From assembly GCA_963920705.1 (NCBI GenBank), contig OY987225.1:9815691-9879690 (forward strand): a DNA stretch of 64,000 bases. Reading direction: 5' to 3'. Each line of letters starts with the position of its first letter. Within the stretch, counting starts at the first letter, position 1. A program made the translations under genes and the position numbers. The stretch comes from Odiellus spinosus (taxonomy: Eukaryota; Arthropoda; Arachnida; Opiliones; Phalangiidae). The notes under the pieces were generated by a model that was not told the DNA's origin, made no database searches, and was given only the letters and a program-made list of their open reading frames with translations. Of this stretch, positions 20,130-30,309 are shown in pieces.

Positions 20130-20585
20130 ATGGTTGGGAAAAAGCGTGCAAGCGAGAAAGAAATTAAGACAGTAATTGATGCGCTCTCCGCGCATAAAGA
20201 TGCAATTTATCACATCAGCAGTAGAACTGTGACTGGCAAAACAGCCCCAATTTGGCTTAAAATTTCTAATGAATTGAATCAACTAAAAACGGGGCTCGCG
20301 TTTTATACAATCGTTTCCAAAAACTATTACGACTGCTGGAAAAGCCTTGGTTTTCAAAAAAATGCCGAAGATAGGGCCGACGATGTTTCGTCAGATTCAT
20401 CTGATATTGAGTCTGATCAAGAAAGCCCCAACGACGATAATGCCGATTTCATCAAAGACAATTATTCTGCCTCAGCAAAGACTATACGCTTTACAATGAC
20501 ACTAACTAAACAAGAGTACGCAAGAATGGCTCCTCAAAAGTCCGTATATAAATGCGGAGAAGTCGAGAGAATTAAGTCTCAGTGA
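20130..20585 (+). pseudogene. N-terminal exon of the transposase-like gene
   Basis: An open frame from ATG 20130 encodes a basic start (MVGKKRASEKEIKTVIDAL). A helical middle with NYYDCWKSLGF follows, then a long acidic Ser/Asp stretch (SSDSSDIESDQESPNDDN) and FTMTLTKQEYARMAP. The last motif resembles a region preceding the zinc-ribbon and transposase domains in a transposon protein family widespread in invertebrates. A donor-like CA/GTGAGA lies at the end of the frame (20579-20586). The next recognisable coding starts at 22214, which would give an intron of about 1.6 kb. The join is not proven because the phases of the obvious sites do not fit exactly. Confidence 0.5.
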
Positions 20586-22213
20586 GAGTACCTGGTCTTC
20601 CCAAAAGGTAAGTTCAGTGTCCGGCAAAATTATCTTCATTGCTTGGAAGATTAAACATTTTCCTATAGCTTTCATCATAAGTTTATAACTTATCTTATAT
20701 AAGTATGTCACTTCTATTGTTTTACACATATTTCTTGATGACACCTTGTCGCTAGATCGATCATAGAATATGAACTGCCAAAACCCAGTCAAAAATAAAT
20801 ATTCTTTGTAATAATTTTTATTGGCTACTTCGGGGTCACGTGTCGTCTTTAAACTCACCCCTAAATTTGAATTACATCCAATAGAAACCGTTTGCATAAT
20901 AATGAGGGACTCTGAGCAGTTCCTGGCTGTACTACTTTTTCCGTGAAATATTATAGTACAGAGAGGAAAATTTTGGGTTTTCGCATTGAATAAATCGTTA
21001 TTAAAGGTACAATTTAAAATAAATAATAGTAAAACATGAATCGCGAAAAAACTACAAAACATAAGTTATAAACTTATGCTTTCATCAAGAAGGAAAGTAA
21101 CGGGGAGAAAGAAAGGGAGGGAGAACTTTCTAGGAATTCCTCAGTTTCACTAATTGGCATCCTACGATGAAGGGCACATAAGTCTGCTCATTGCTTATTG
21201 AGCATTGCAGATCTAAAAACGTGAAATAATATTGTAGATGGGTCTGCAAATTGGGGCCTGTCTATTTGAGAGGCATGCCGGAAACAATTTAAAATTTTTA
21301 TCATAAATTTATATTTTGGCGGTTTACATTAATGAAAACTAAATTGAAACATGTGATCATGTGTTTAATTTATTGAGTGAAAATATTGCCAATTTTTAAG
21401 ATAAACTGAAATCATAGTGCCACGAGAGATTTGTTTATTAGATTATTAGTTTTACCACAAGTAAACAGCATGATTTACCTGTGGTTTTACTAGACTTCTA
21501 CCTTTACTCGGTCCAGTAGCGGCGGACGGTTCTTATTTTGGGGGGGGGGGGACATTTTTCGTTAAAGAACTTGGAAACAAGTTGCTCAAGACCAATATAC
21601 CTGATACCACGCTGAGTGAAGAGTATTGTTAGAAATTAAAAACGTCACCTAGTTTATGAATTGAAGAATTATGTGCCTTTTTTTTCTTGCTAAAGTTCAG
21701 CCTGGTAAGGTATTGTAAGATAACTCCAAACAGGTTGAGATTATAGACTGATTTTTCTTATAATTCTTTGAATTCAATTATATTCTGAGATTAATCAGAG
21801 TATTGACTGAACAATTTGGGGAGGGACACGTATATTGGTTGTCCCCACCTGGTTTAATTGAAGGGGGACAATGTCCCCATGTCCCCACCCGTTCCGCCGC
21901 CACTGACTCGGTCTCTCCTTTACAGTTCTTACTTTCCTGCTATCTATTATTCGGCCGCTTCAAAGAGATAGCACGAGCGAGCACTCCAACAGAGCAGTAA
22001 CATTTGACACATTACCCGCCTAAGATTTCATAGGTTAGGATCTTAAATATAAAATGTTATTACTTGATGGATGTTCTCACTCTGCCATTAATTGAAGTGT
22101 TATAATGGAATAAGAGTAGCAATTAAACCGCAGTATGTAGGTTTTTTCATTAAAAGTGATTCTTTTTCAATAACATTACCGATATCGTGTTTTTAATGAA
22201 AATAATATTTTAG
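20586..22213. other. Presumed intron or spacer of the transposase-like gene
   Basis: AT-rich with no recognisable protein motif. A poly-G run lies at 21540-21550. It ends in a plausible acceptor, ATATTTTAG, before 22214. Confidence 0.4.
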
Positions 22214-23931
22214 GTGTCTGGTCACATATTCTCTATGATCATTTCTTTGGGCATATTAAAGAGCTTGGTCTGCATTGCGTCATTTCGTTCAAGCGCGCAA
22301 AAATTAGAAATCATGGCGCCCCATACGCCACATTTTTCGGATTTTGTAAGATCTGCCTGGCCAAGTTCTCTGGGACTATAAACGATGAGCCAGAAGGTAC
22401 TTCCAGAGTTCTAATTCACTGCACGCTAGATGGGAATTATCATTCAAATCATCCACTAGGGTCTAAGAGGCCCTCTCTGGTATAGCTAAAAGGGCAGTTC
22501 TCGAAAAGATGCTAGAACGAAATATGTCCGCGAACCTCATTCGTACTCTACAAGCGAGTGAAACTATGAATTTAGGGGACCAGGAGCCACCAAATCTCCC
22601 TAAACCCAGTTGTATGCGTGCTGCAGCTAGTAAGGAAAGAAAAGCCAGACGTGCAGACGACGATCCTGTTTGGGCAGTGTACGCCATGAAGGGAGCGAGA
22701 CCACACGACGACTTTATCCGTAACGTCTCTTTGGAAAATTCCACGTTCACTACTGGTCGGACTCTCAAATACACGTATATAGGGATTACCATAGACGACA
22801 CAAAAAAACTGCCAAACTTTCGATCGACGCGACAGGAGGCTTAGTTAAGCGATTTGAACGGCCCTGGGGCGAGCAAAGTGGGCACATTTTCTTATACGAA
22901 GCTGCTGTACACGATGCCACAACAAATGAAATCTACCCGGCCACGCAAATGCTCTCTGAATCGCATAATTCCAACAGTATTGAATTTTGGCTGGCTATGT
23001 GGCTACGGAATGTTGGTAACTGCCCTCCTAAAGAAGTCGTTTCCGATATGTCACTTGCGTTGCTGATAGCCATAGTGAAAACCTTTGCCAACTGCTCATC
23101 TCTTGTAGAGTATCTGTCTAAAACAGCCAAAATTGTTTTTAAAGAGACCCGAGGATGGACTGTTGATTCACTACTACCCAGTTGTTTTGTTCGATGCGAC
23201 ATTGCGCATGTCATAATATTAATTGTGAGCTTTCCCAGCTTTAGAAAGCATAATCGTCCTTTCAGACAACTCTACACAAGAGCGATGGCTCAAGCGGCAT
23301 TAGCGAAGAACAGACGATCTTCATAGAATATTCCAAGCGATATTTACAATCTGCCTAAGCGTTACCGATGGCAAATCGCTTTTGACAGAAGAGGCCACCC
23401 TTTGCACCCAACGTAGAGAGTGGCTTCAAAACGTCATATCTCATGGTATTGACAAATGTCAGCAAGTTAACATTGACCGAGAAGTAAGTCATACTTACGC
23501 CAGTGACGAGGAAGAAATGACTACCGCACCCATTGACTCTCCGCCAGAAACGGAAGAGTTGAGTAGCGCCACAAATCCGTATAGATGTTGGGTTTCAAGA
23601 ATTATCAATTCTTGCAAGGATGAACTGGCCCAGGAGAATGACGTTGGAGATAACAATGCTGCGTACGAACCTGCCCTAGTGGACGATGTTTTGAGACTTT
23701 CCCGCTTGATTCCTTGTTGGACGGGAATAGTGATCAATCATTTCGGTTTTGGGAGAGACGTTCCCACTAGCGCCCCGGTTGAGAGCAGTTTCAATGATTT
23801 GAAGAACAGATTGTTTAGAGGGAGTTTGCCGTTGAGGGTCGATGACTATTTGGAAACACATATGTAGTGCATCGATGGAGGGATGAAGCTTTCGGCAGCT
23901 TGTAACAAACGTCCAAGAACTTCAGTCAATG
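22214..23931 (+). pseudogene. DDE transposase-like core (MULE/NOF-like by inference), frameshifted
   Basis: First block, HCVISFKRAKIRNHG...FGFCKICLAKFSG...EGTSRV, is a zinc-ribbon-like domain (22214-22470). A second block at 22509-22800 carries ADDDPVWAVYAMKGARPHDD. After a frame change in an A run (22801-22808) comes KLSIDATGGLVKRFERPW, then HIFLYEAAV, QMLSESHNSNSIEFWLAMWL and KEVVSDMSLALL. After another change near 23312 come IFTICLSVTDGKSLLTEEA and GFGRDVPTSAPVESSFNDLK. Candidate catalytic residues are D in SIDATGG, D in VSDMS and E in PVESSFN. A TAG at about 23865 interrupts the end. The exon ends at 23931 with donor GTAAGA. The family is recalled from common unannotated arthropod proteins; assignment to MULE/NOF is inference. 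Confidence 0.6.
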
Positions 23932-24000
23932 GTAAGACTTGAATTTCAGCACTTATTTAAATCAACTAAGATCTTAATGATATGTGTACACCATATATAG

Positions 24001-24596
24001 ACTCTTCATCCGACGAAGAAATGGAACCCACAATTGATAACGACATTGATTCAGGGGTTCCAATACTTGCAAGTGAATGTAACGATGAAGCCATTTTAAA
24101 TCAAGCTACCTGCATTGCATGCGAACTGGATGGACCTCCTGGAGGAGATGGTGCCCATGATTGCGCCGTTTGTAAGGTAAAGGATTTTTTTATTATATTT
24201 TATCATATGAAGTTCAATATAACTAAATGCAAATGCCAGACAGAAATTGCTGAAGTAAGCACGCTACATGATGTCGTAGTTTTTTTCGTATCTGACTGAA
24301 ATATTATGACAATTGAAAAGTAGTCGTTAACAATTTTAATTTACATTTGGCAGATCAAAGTACATCATTTTCCACCATTCTCTAATCTTTTGGATCCAGA
24401 AGGCCCAGATGATGGAACATTAATTTGCTCTAATTGCCTTTCAAAATCTGGAAAGGAACTCCAATCAACAAAAGACAACACCTCGGTGGAAAATTGGAGG
24501 AACCTTGGAGTAGTAAAAAAGGCCCAGAAAATCCTATTTGACCCCGTGTCCCGATTTTAAAGAAACCGATTTAGCGGCATTGAAATCTTTGGATAT
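24001..24596 (+). pseudogene. Zinc-finger exons of the transposase-like gene
   Basis: Exon 24001-24176 follows a 69-bp intron (23932-24000) in the correct phase and contains an acidic start (SSSDEEME) and CIACELDGPPGG...HDCAVCK. Intron 24177-24353 has donor GTAAAG and acceptor TTTGGCAG. The next exon begins IKVHHFPPF...GTLICSNC, which completes a C-x2-C / H-x-C-x2-C / H / C-x2-C type zinc finger across the intron. A frame change lies near 24545. The exon is cut at 24596 by the gypsy insertion and resumes at 30310. Confidence 0.6.
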
Positions 24597-24815
24597 TGTA
24601 GCCGAGTTGAGAGTAGCAAAGATATTTATTTACCAGATAATACAAGATAAAATTAAAAGGACCTTCCGTTAGGCTTAGCGACAATTTAAAAAAAACTTTT
24701 AAAATAGATAGATCCTCGTGAGATGAATCAAAATAATATCCATCCGCGAGAAAGAAACGTTCGACGAGACGCGCGAGATTGTATAACGGCTTTTATTAAT
24801 GCGTCACGTGTTACA
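24597..24815 (-). repeat. gypsy 1 LTR (3' LTR on the minus strand)
   Basis: Plus-strand ends TGTAGCCGAG and CACGTGTTACA; 219 bp; the same as 30091-30309. The pol stop lies 12 bases inside it, so pol runs slightly into the LTR. Confidence 0.95.
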
Positions 24816-27800
24816 AGTTCGGCCATCCTGAAGTGTGAGACTGTCCTCAGGCGCTAAAAGGAAAAGTGATTCATCCCCAGGGCGTTGTAGGTCATCGAGG
24901 TTATCATAATTACGTCCAATAAAAGATTTCACATTTGAGAGATGAACAGGAAATATTCGATGATATCTTTGGGTGCGGAAAGCCGGTGGATCTTCAACTA
25001 AAAGAGACGTATCTCCAATCTTCCTCACGACCTGATAAGGACCCTTATAGCGAGATAGAAGTTTCTCCGATCGGCCAACCTTCCTAGTGTAATCTCTAAC
25101 GAATACTAAATCACCGGGCTCGTGACTTGGACCGGATCGGTGTTTAGCGTCGTAAGCAACTTTTTGACGTTCTTGGGCTTTGATGATGGCGTCTCTCGCC
25201 AATGACCTCATCTTTGCCACTTTTTGGTTAAGGTTGTTCGACGCGTTTTCATTTGCATCCGGGAAGAGAGTATCTTCAGGCATTGTAGGTATTCGTCCGT
25301 ATACTAATTCAAAAGGTGTTTGTTTTGTTGTGTTTTGCTTGGAGGTGTTGATAGCGAATGCAGCGAACGGTGCATGGGTGTCCCAGTCTCGGTGATCTTT
25401 GCCAACATACGCCGAAATCATGTCCGCTAGGGTACGGTTGACCCTTTCGACTAAACCGTTCGCCTGAGGATGGTAGCTAGCAGTTATACCATGTTTTATC
25501 GAGAGGTTATTTAGAGCCGTTTCAGTTTGACGGGATAAGAATGCAGTACCCCTGTCGCTGATAATTTTACGTGGTGCACCGTGACGTAAAACAATGTTCT
25601 CCATAAGGAATGAAACAACGTACTTAGATTCCGTTGTTGGAACTGCTTTCACTTCAGTCCACTTTGTTAGGTGATCCACGGCGACTAGTAAATGCTTGTT
25701 TCCGCTGGACGATAAAGGAAATGGGCCAAGATGATCGACGCCTATGACTTGAAATGGCGCTGTAGGGGGTGGAATCGGTTGCAAGAGTCCCATTGGCTTC
25801 ATTGGTGGTATTTTTCGTAGTTGACAATGAGTGCAGGAGGCAACGTATTGCTTAATTGTTTTTCTCATACCAGGCCACCAGTATCTTTGGGCAATTTTAT
25901 CTTGGGTTTTATCTACCCCCACGTGACCAGAAGTCTCTGAATCGTGTGACATGTGAAGAAGGTCTCTCCTTAATGAAGGTGGGATTACGAGGAGGTTTGG
26001 ACGACCGCGCTCTGTGAACGGGTTCTTTCGGTATAATAACCCATCTTTTATGAAGAAGTCGCGGGTTTTTGAGCAGGATTTTCGTAATTGAGCCAATGGG
26101 ATATTTTCTTCGTCTTCAAGAGCTTCTATAATCTTCCGAAACTGCGGGAGTGATTTTTGGGCAAGGAATATTTCCTTGTGGCTAAGTGGAGCAAAGCAAA
26201 AAGGAATTTCATCCAAGTCCATTTCACCGTTCTTCTTGTTACTAGGAGCACGGGACAATGCATCAGCGTTAGAGTGAATTTTTCCCTTCCTATGCTCTAT
26301 TGTCATAAACTGGCAAAGTTCTTGCAGTTCTAGAGCCCATCGAGTCAGTTTTGAATTAAGATCCTTTTTTGTTTGGAGCCATTGAATAGCATTATTATCC
26401 GTAACTATTTTAAACGGTCTTCCATATATATACGGGCGGAATTTCTTGAGTGACCAGCATACGGCTAAACATTCGAGTTCACTCGAGTGATATTTTTCCT
26501 GGCATCGATTTAGCCGTTTGCTTGCGTAGCAGATCACCCTTTCTTTCTTGTCTTTAGTTTGGACGAGTAGCGCACCTATTCCAACGCCACTCGCATCTGT
26601 ATGGATTTCTATTGGATCATTTTCATCGAAGTGACCAAGTATAGGGGCGGTAAGCAAAGAATTTTGTAATTTTCGAAACGATTCTTCTTGTTCGGTGGAC
26701 CATTGAAATTTTTCTCCGTTACGGAGCAGTTGCGTTAGCGGCGCAGCTATCTTAGAATATTGGTAAATGTAGCGGCGATAATAACTAGTTAGCCCAAGGA
26801 AACTTCTAACGTTGCGTATATTTTTAGGCGTCGGGTATTCTTTCACCGCCATAAGTTTTTCTTCGTCAGGGCGTATGCCTTCCGCGAATACAACATGCCC
26901 TAGGTAAGTGATTTCTTTCGCTGCGAAAGTGCATTTGGCAGGATTTAAACGGAGACCCGCGTTTCGCAAGGCTTCGAATACACAAGTTATGCGACTTTGA
27001 TGCTCTTTGAAGTTTGCCGCGTACACAACTATATCATCTAAGTATACAAGTGCCATTGTCCACTTAAGTCTTCCAAGAACTTTATCTACGAGACGCTGGA
27101 ATGTTGCAGGAGCATTAGTGAGCCCAAAAGGCATTCGATTAAATTCAAACAATCCGTCTGGTGTTATGAACGCTGTTTTCTCTCGATCTTCTTCCGCCAT
27201 TTCAATTTGCCAGTAGCCACTTTTGAGATCAAGTGATGTGAAAAATTGAGAGCCACCAAGACGATCTAGGACGTCATCTATTCTTGGAAGCGGATAGACG
27301 TCTTTCTTTGTGATATTATTAAGTTTTCTGTAATCGACGCAAAAGCGCCACTCTCCATTCTTCCGCTTAACCAGTACGACTGGTGAAGAGTATGGGCTCT
27401 GAGATGGTTGCGTTATACCGCCCCGAATCATATGTTCGACTTGTTCTTGGATAATTTCACGTTCGGCTCGGGACACCCTAAACGGTTGAGAGTGTATTGG
27501 TGCATTACTACCAGTGTCGATGTGATGTTTAGTGACAACGGTTTTTCCAAGAGTTTCTGGGCTAGTTGCGAAACAATCTTGATAGGAGTGGATCAGATTT
27601 TGGAGCTCGCTTCGCTCTGTTGAGTTTAAAGAGTCTCCAATCTTGATGTCTTTCATTATCTTTTCAAGATGTTCCTTGGGAAATTTGGTATTTTCTTCAA
27701 AGGTCAAGATGCAACACTTGGACGGGTTTTCTGGGATAGTAGTTTCGATAGGGAGGTCATCAGAGGAGTCAATCACGTCAATTATTTTCCCGACAACTTG

Positions 27801-28784
27801 ACCTCTGTTGATTTGTAAAAGGGAACACGTGGGGTTAAGAACAAAAACAGAACCGTGGTTTTTCTTCATTTCCAGTATGGACGAAGGACTCAAAAACGAT
27901 TTTCCGGGATTGCTTATCATGATGCGTTCTGTTAGAACTGTATTATTCGGAAACTTTCTCCTTCTTGGTTTGACCGATACCCATGCTCCAGAAAGAGGAG
28001 GAACGACTATTGGTTGAGAGGCTATTAGGAAAGCGCACTTATCTTTCGGCGGTGGTTCGTGGCTGTTGTCGCCGGTTGTGGTAAAGGGTAATTCGTCGAA
28101 TAAAGAATAAGATTCTTTGAGTTCTTCCAGCCTGGTGGGTATTGATTGAGATGGTTTCTCAAGATAATTTGATTCATTTGAAGATTTCGGGTGGATTTTA
28201 ATTTCTTTACGGATACATGTTGGGGTTTCTGTCGCAGACTCATTTTCGCCGAATTGAAGATGATTTGCAGATGGTTTTGTTTGTTTGGTGATAGTGTCGG
28301 ACGACTGATTAGGCAAGTCGGCTATCGTTTCGGAAAAGGCATTATCAATTTTGGTTAGAGTTACCGCTGTTATTGTTATGGTTTTCTTTGGCGCGGTGAG
28401 AGTGGAAAAATTCGATGGTTTGTTTGAGAGTTCGTTTTCTTCCTTTAATTCCGATTCAGTTATATGCAAGTCCGTTTTCCCATTGTTCGAAAATTGGATT
28501 TGTACGTTATTACTGCAACACCAGTCGGTCCCAAGGAGCATCGGATATAGTAAGTTTGGGACCACGAGAAAATCAATAGTCATAGCAATTTCAGATGAAA
28601 AGGTGACGTCGAGTTTAATGGTTCCCTCTGGTACTAATGTTGATCGGTTGAAGCCTATCAGTGATAGACCGGCCCATGGTGTAATTCTATCTTCTAAATT
28701 GGCGTTCTGTAGAATTTTCCTGTCAATAACGCTTTTTGCTGCACCCGTGTCAACTAAACAGAGAACAGGGCCGATTCTCCTCAC
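24804..28784 (-). CDS. pol: gypsy 1 pol polyprotein (PR-RT-RH-IN)
   Basis: 1326 codons counted from ATG 28784, but the frame is open further upstream and overlaps the end of gag in the -1 frame. Expression as a gag-pol fusion by -1 frameshifting is therefore likely. Aspartic protease: VDTGAAKSVID at residues 11-21. Reverse transcriptase: ALVYLDDIVVY near residue 580, with FCVDYRKLN and MPFGLTNAPATF upstream. RNase H: IHTDASGVGIGALL. Integrase: zinc module SGHVGVDKTQ...CTHCQLRK, then DDE residues in VIGVDHLGPF, KIISDRGTAF and GLVERVNRTL (near residue 1110), and a GPY-type C-terminal module (RYKGPYQVV). No chromodomain or envelope gene. No breaks seen; all key residues present. Confidence 0.95.
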   Translation of the reverse strand: MRRIGPVLCLVDTGAAKSVIDRKILQNANLEDRITPWAGLSLIGFNRSTLVPEGTIKLDVTFSSEIAMTIDFLVVPNLLYPMLLGTDWCCSNNVQIQFSNNGKTDLHITESELKEENELSNKPSNFSTLTAPKKTITITAVTLTKIDNAFSETIADLPNQSSDTITKQTKPSANHLQFGENESATETPTCIRKEIKIHPKSSNESNYLEKPSQSIPTRLEELKESYSLFDELPFTTTGDNSHEPPPKDKCAFLIASQPIVVPPLSGAWVSVKPRRRKFPNNTVLTERIMISNPGKSFLSPSSILEMKKNHGSVFVLNPTCSLLQINRGQVVGKIIDVIDSSDDLPIETTIPENPSKCCILTFEENTKFPKEHLEKIMKDIKIGDSLNSTERSELQNLIHSYQDCFATSPETLGKTVVTKHHIDTGSNAPIHSQPFRVSRAEREIIQEQVEHMIRGGITQPSQSPYSSPVVLVKRKNGEWRFCVDYRKLNNITKKDVYPLPRIDDVLDRLGGSQFFTSLDLKSGYWQIEMAEEDREKTAFITPDGLFEFNRMPFGLTNAPATFQRLVDKVLGRLKWTMALVYLDDIVVYAANFKEHQSRITCVFEALRNAGLRLNPAKCTFAAKEITYLGHVVFAEGIRPDEEKLMAVKEYPTPKNIRNVRSFLGLTSYYRRYIYQYSKIAAPLTQLLRNGEKFQWSTEQEESFRKLQNSLLTAPILGHFDENDPIEIHTDASGVGIGALLVQTKDKKERVICYASKRLNRCQEKYHSSELECLAVCWSLKKFRPYIYGRPFKIVTDNNAIQWLQTKKDLNSKLTRWALELQELCQFMTIEHRKGKIHSNADALSRAPSNKKNGEMDLDEIPFCFAPLSHKEIFLAQKSLPQFRKIIEALEDEENIPLAQLRKSCSKTRDFFIKDGLLYRKNPFTERGRPNLLVIPPSLRRDLLHMSHDSETSGHVGVDKTQDKIAQRYWWPGMRKTIKQYVASCTHCQLRKIPPMKPMGLLQPIPPPTAPFQVIGVDHLGPFPLSSSGNKHLLVAVDHLTKWTEVKAVPTTESKYVVSFLMENIVLRHGAPRKIISDRGTAFLSRQTETALNNLSIKHGITASYHPQANGLVERVNRTLADMISAYVGKDHRDWDTHAPFAAFAINTSKQNTTKQTPFELVYGRIPTMPEDTLFPDANENASNNLNQKVAKMRSLARDAIIKAQERQKVAYDAKHRSGPSHEPGDLVFVRDYTRKVGRSEKLLSRYKGPYQVVRKIGDTSLLVEDPPAFRTQRYHRIFPVHLSNVKSFIGRNYDNLDDLQRPGDESLFLLAPEDSLTLQDGRTCNT

Positions 28785-28846
28785 TTGAACAATGATTAAA
28801 GGTAATCTTTTGGAAACGAACTCTAGGGTATCAACGGGGACTGCGT

Positions 28847-30004
28847 TTAGGCTTGGTCCTGCCCCTGAGAGGGACCTTGCCGGTAGTTTCCCGAATCCGG
28901 GTTATGATGTCGTTCAATTGGTCGCTCATTGCTATTTCCGGGGCAATTACGCGCCCAATGACCATATCTGCCGCATCTGGGGCACGGTGTTCTAGGTTGT
29001 TCGTCTCTTTGGTAGCTGACGCGGTTTGACCGAGGTGGTCTGTTGTTTTGTGATTTCTCGTTGCCAATCTTTAATTTCTGAATCTCTTCTTTGAGGTCCC
29101 TCACAACATCGACAAGTTCCCGAATAGACGATTCCCTTCCAACCAATTGAGGTTGAGCTTGTGGTGCAGGAACAAACGTCGACTGATTCAGAGAGGTGTT
29201 GTTCGGTGTAACCGGAGTATTTGGGATTTCGGTTGGGTTATAGTATAGAGGCGCTGTATTATAAATCTGATTTGGAAAGCCATATACATTACTAGTTGTC
29301 CAAGCAGCTCTTCCAGCGGATTCCATAGACATTGCTAGTCTGAGAAGTGATTCGGATGTTGTACAGTCTGGCGATGCGGTCAGAATATCAGCCTGTGATC
29401 GGTTGATCATGCCGGCGATAATGTACTTGATTGTGGTGGGCGAATCCCTCGGAAATCCACATTTTACGCACAAGTGAAGCTTAGAATAAAAATATGCGGT
29501 AAATGATTCACCTGGAAGTTGCCGTCTTTGCCTTAATTCAAACAGCCATTCTTCTGCTGTTTTCATATCCGGGAAGGCGAGTTCCAGAGCTTGCTTCCAA
29601 TTAACCCACGTTTGGTGGTGTACTCCATTTGTAACTTGCCAGTAATGAGCGGGGCTGCCGCTAGGGAAGTAGGATGGTGCGGAGACCAGTTTAATGTGGT
29701 CAGTCCAACGTAGTTGTGTTGCGACTCGTTCAAAAATTTGAAGCCAATTTTCAGCAGTTTCGCCCACAGTGGCGCTGAATGACGGTATATGTGTGTTTGC
29801 CGCGGGCATGACAATGGGGTGGTCCTCCTGGTTCCTTTGTCGCAATTCAGTGACTAGGCCATTTACGGCGTTTATGTGCTGCACAAACAGCCTTGGATCC
29901 ATGACGTCCTGCTGGGTTGTTTGAGATTGTACTCTTGATCTCGTAGAGCAGTTTCTTGCTTCTGCAGCGGCAGTTCGGGCTTTGGTAGACTTACGAAGAT
30001 CCAC
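28847..30004 (-). CDS. gag: gypsy 1 gag
   Basis: 385 codons, ATG at 30004, stop TAA at 28849-28847. The middle part (WKQALELAFPD, SFTAYFYSKLHLC) is a retrotransposon gag capsid-type region. The C-terminal part has one CCHC knuckle, CPRCGRYGHWARNC (CX2CX4HX4C), for RNA binding. Pol lies in the -1 frame relative to gag, and the two overlap before the gag stop. A second open frame over the gag 3' end is a shadow. Confidence 0.9.
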   Translation of the reverse strand: MDLRKSTKARTAAAEARNCSTRSRVQSQTTQQDVMDPRLFVQHINAVNGLVTELRQRNQEDHPIVMPAANTHIPSFSATVGETAENWLQIFERVATQLRWTDHIKLVSAPSYFPSGSPAHYWQVTNGVHHQTWVNWKQALELAFPDMKTAEEWLFELRQRRQLPGESFTAYFYSKLHLCVKCGFPRDSPTTIKYIIAGMINRSQADILTASPDCTTSESLLRLAMSMESAGRAAWTTSNVYGFPNQIYNTAPLYYNPTEIPNTPVTPNNTSLNQSTFVPAPQAQPQLVGRESSIRELVDVVRDLKEEIQKLKIGNEKSQNNRPPRSNRVSYQRDEQPRTPCPRCGRYGHWARNCPGNSNERPIERHHNPDSGNYRQGPSQGQDQA

Positions 30005-30071
30005 GTTTAAGCAGGCGAGATTAGGCAGTTTTCATGTGTTGGTCCCGAAAGTGATTAAAACACTTTCCCAT

Positions 30072-30089
30072 CCCACTTCTGACACCAAA
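30072..30089 (-). promoter_or_regulatory. Primer-binding site of gypsy 1, tRNA-Leu type
   Basis: Next to the 5' LTR the minus strand reads TGGTGTCAGAAGTGGGAT. This is complementary to the 3' end of a tRNA-Leu ending ...CCCACTTCTGACA plus CCA. The tRNA assignment is from memory of tRNA-Leu genes. Confidence 0.7.
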
Positions 30090-30090
30090 T

Positions 30091-30309
30091 TGTAGCCGAG
30101 TTGAGAGTAGCAAAGATATTTATTTACCAGATAATACAAGATAAAATTAAAAGGACCTTCCGTTAGGCTTAGCGACAATTTAAAAAAAACTTTTAAAATA
30201 GATAGATCCTCGTGAGATGAATCAAAATAATATCCATCCGCGAGAAAGAAACGTTCGACGAGACGCGCGAGATTGTATAACGGCTTTTATTAATGCGTCA
30301 CGTGTTACA
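30091..30309 (-). repeat. gypsy 1 LTR (5' LTR on the minus strand)
   Basis: 219 bp, identical to 24597-24815 by direct reading. It should hold the promoter of the element. Confidence 0.95.

Larger units (their letters stand above)
24597..30309 (-). mobile_element. Complete Ty3/gypsy retrotransposon 1, identical LTRs, ATAT target duplication
   Basis: 5713 bp with 219-bp LTRs at both ends that I read as identical, starting TG and ending CA. ATAT flanks both sides (24593-24596 and 30310-30313), a 4-bp target-site duplication. On the minus strand the order is 5' LTR (30309-30091), primer site, gag (30004-28847), pol (to 24804), 3' LTR. Both ORFs are uninterrupted. It splits the exon upstream of the peptidase domain of the host transposon. 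Intact ORFs and identical LTRs indicate a very recent insertion that is probably competent. Confidence 0.95.

Noticed and set aside
20502..21062. Minus-strand frame of 186 codons
   Set aside because: Antisense to the transposase exon and its presumed intron; no motif and AT-driven composition.
27007..28788. Plus-strand frames within gypsy 1
   Set aside because: Antisense shadows of pol.
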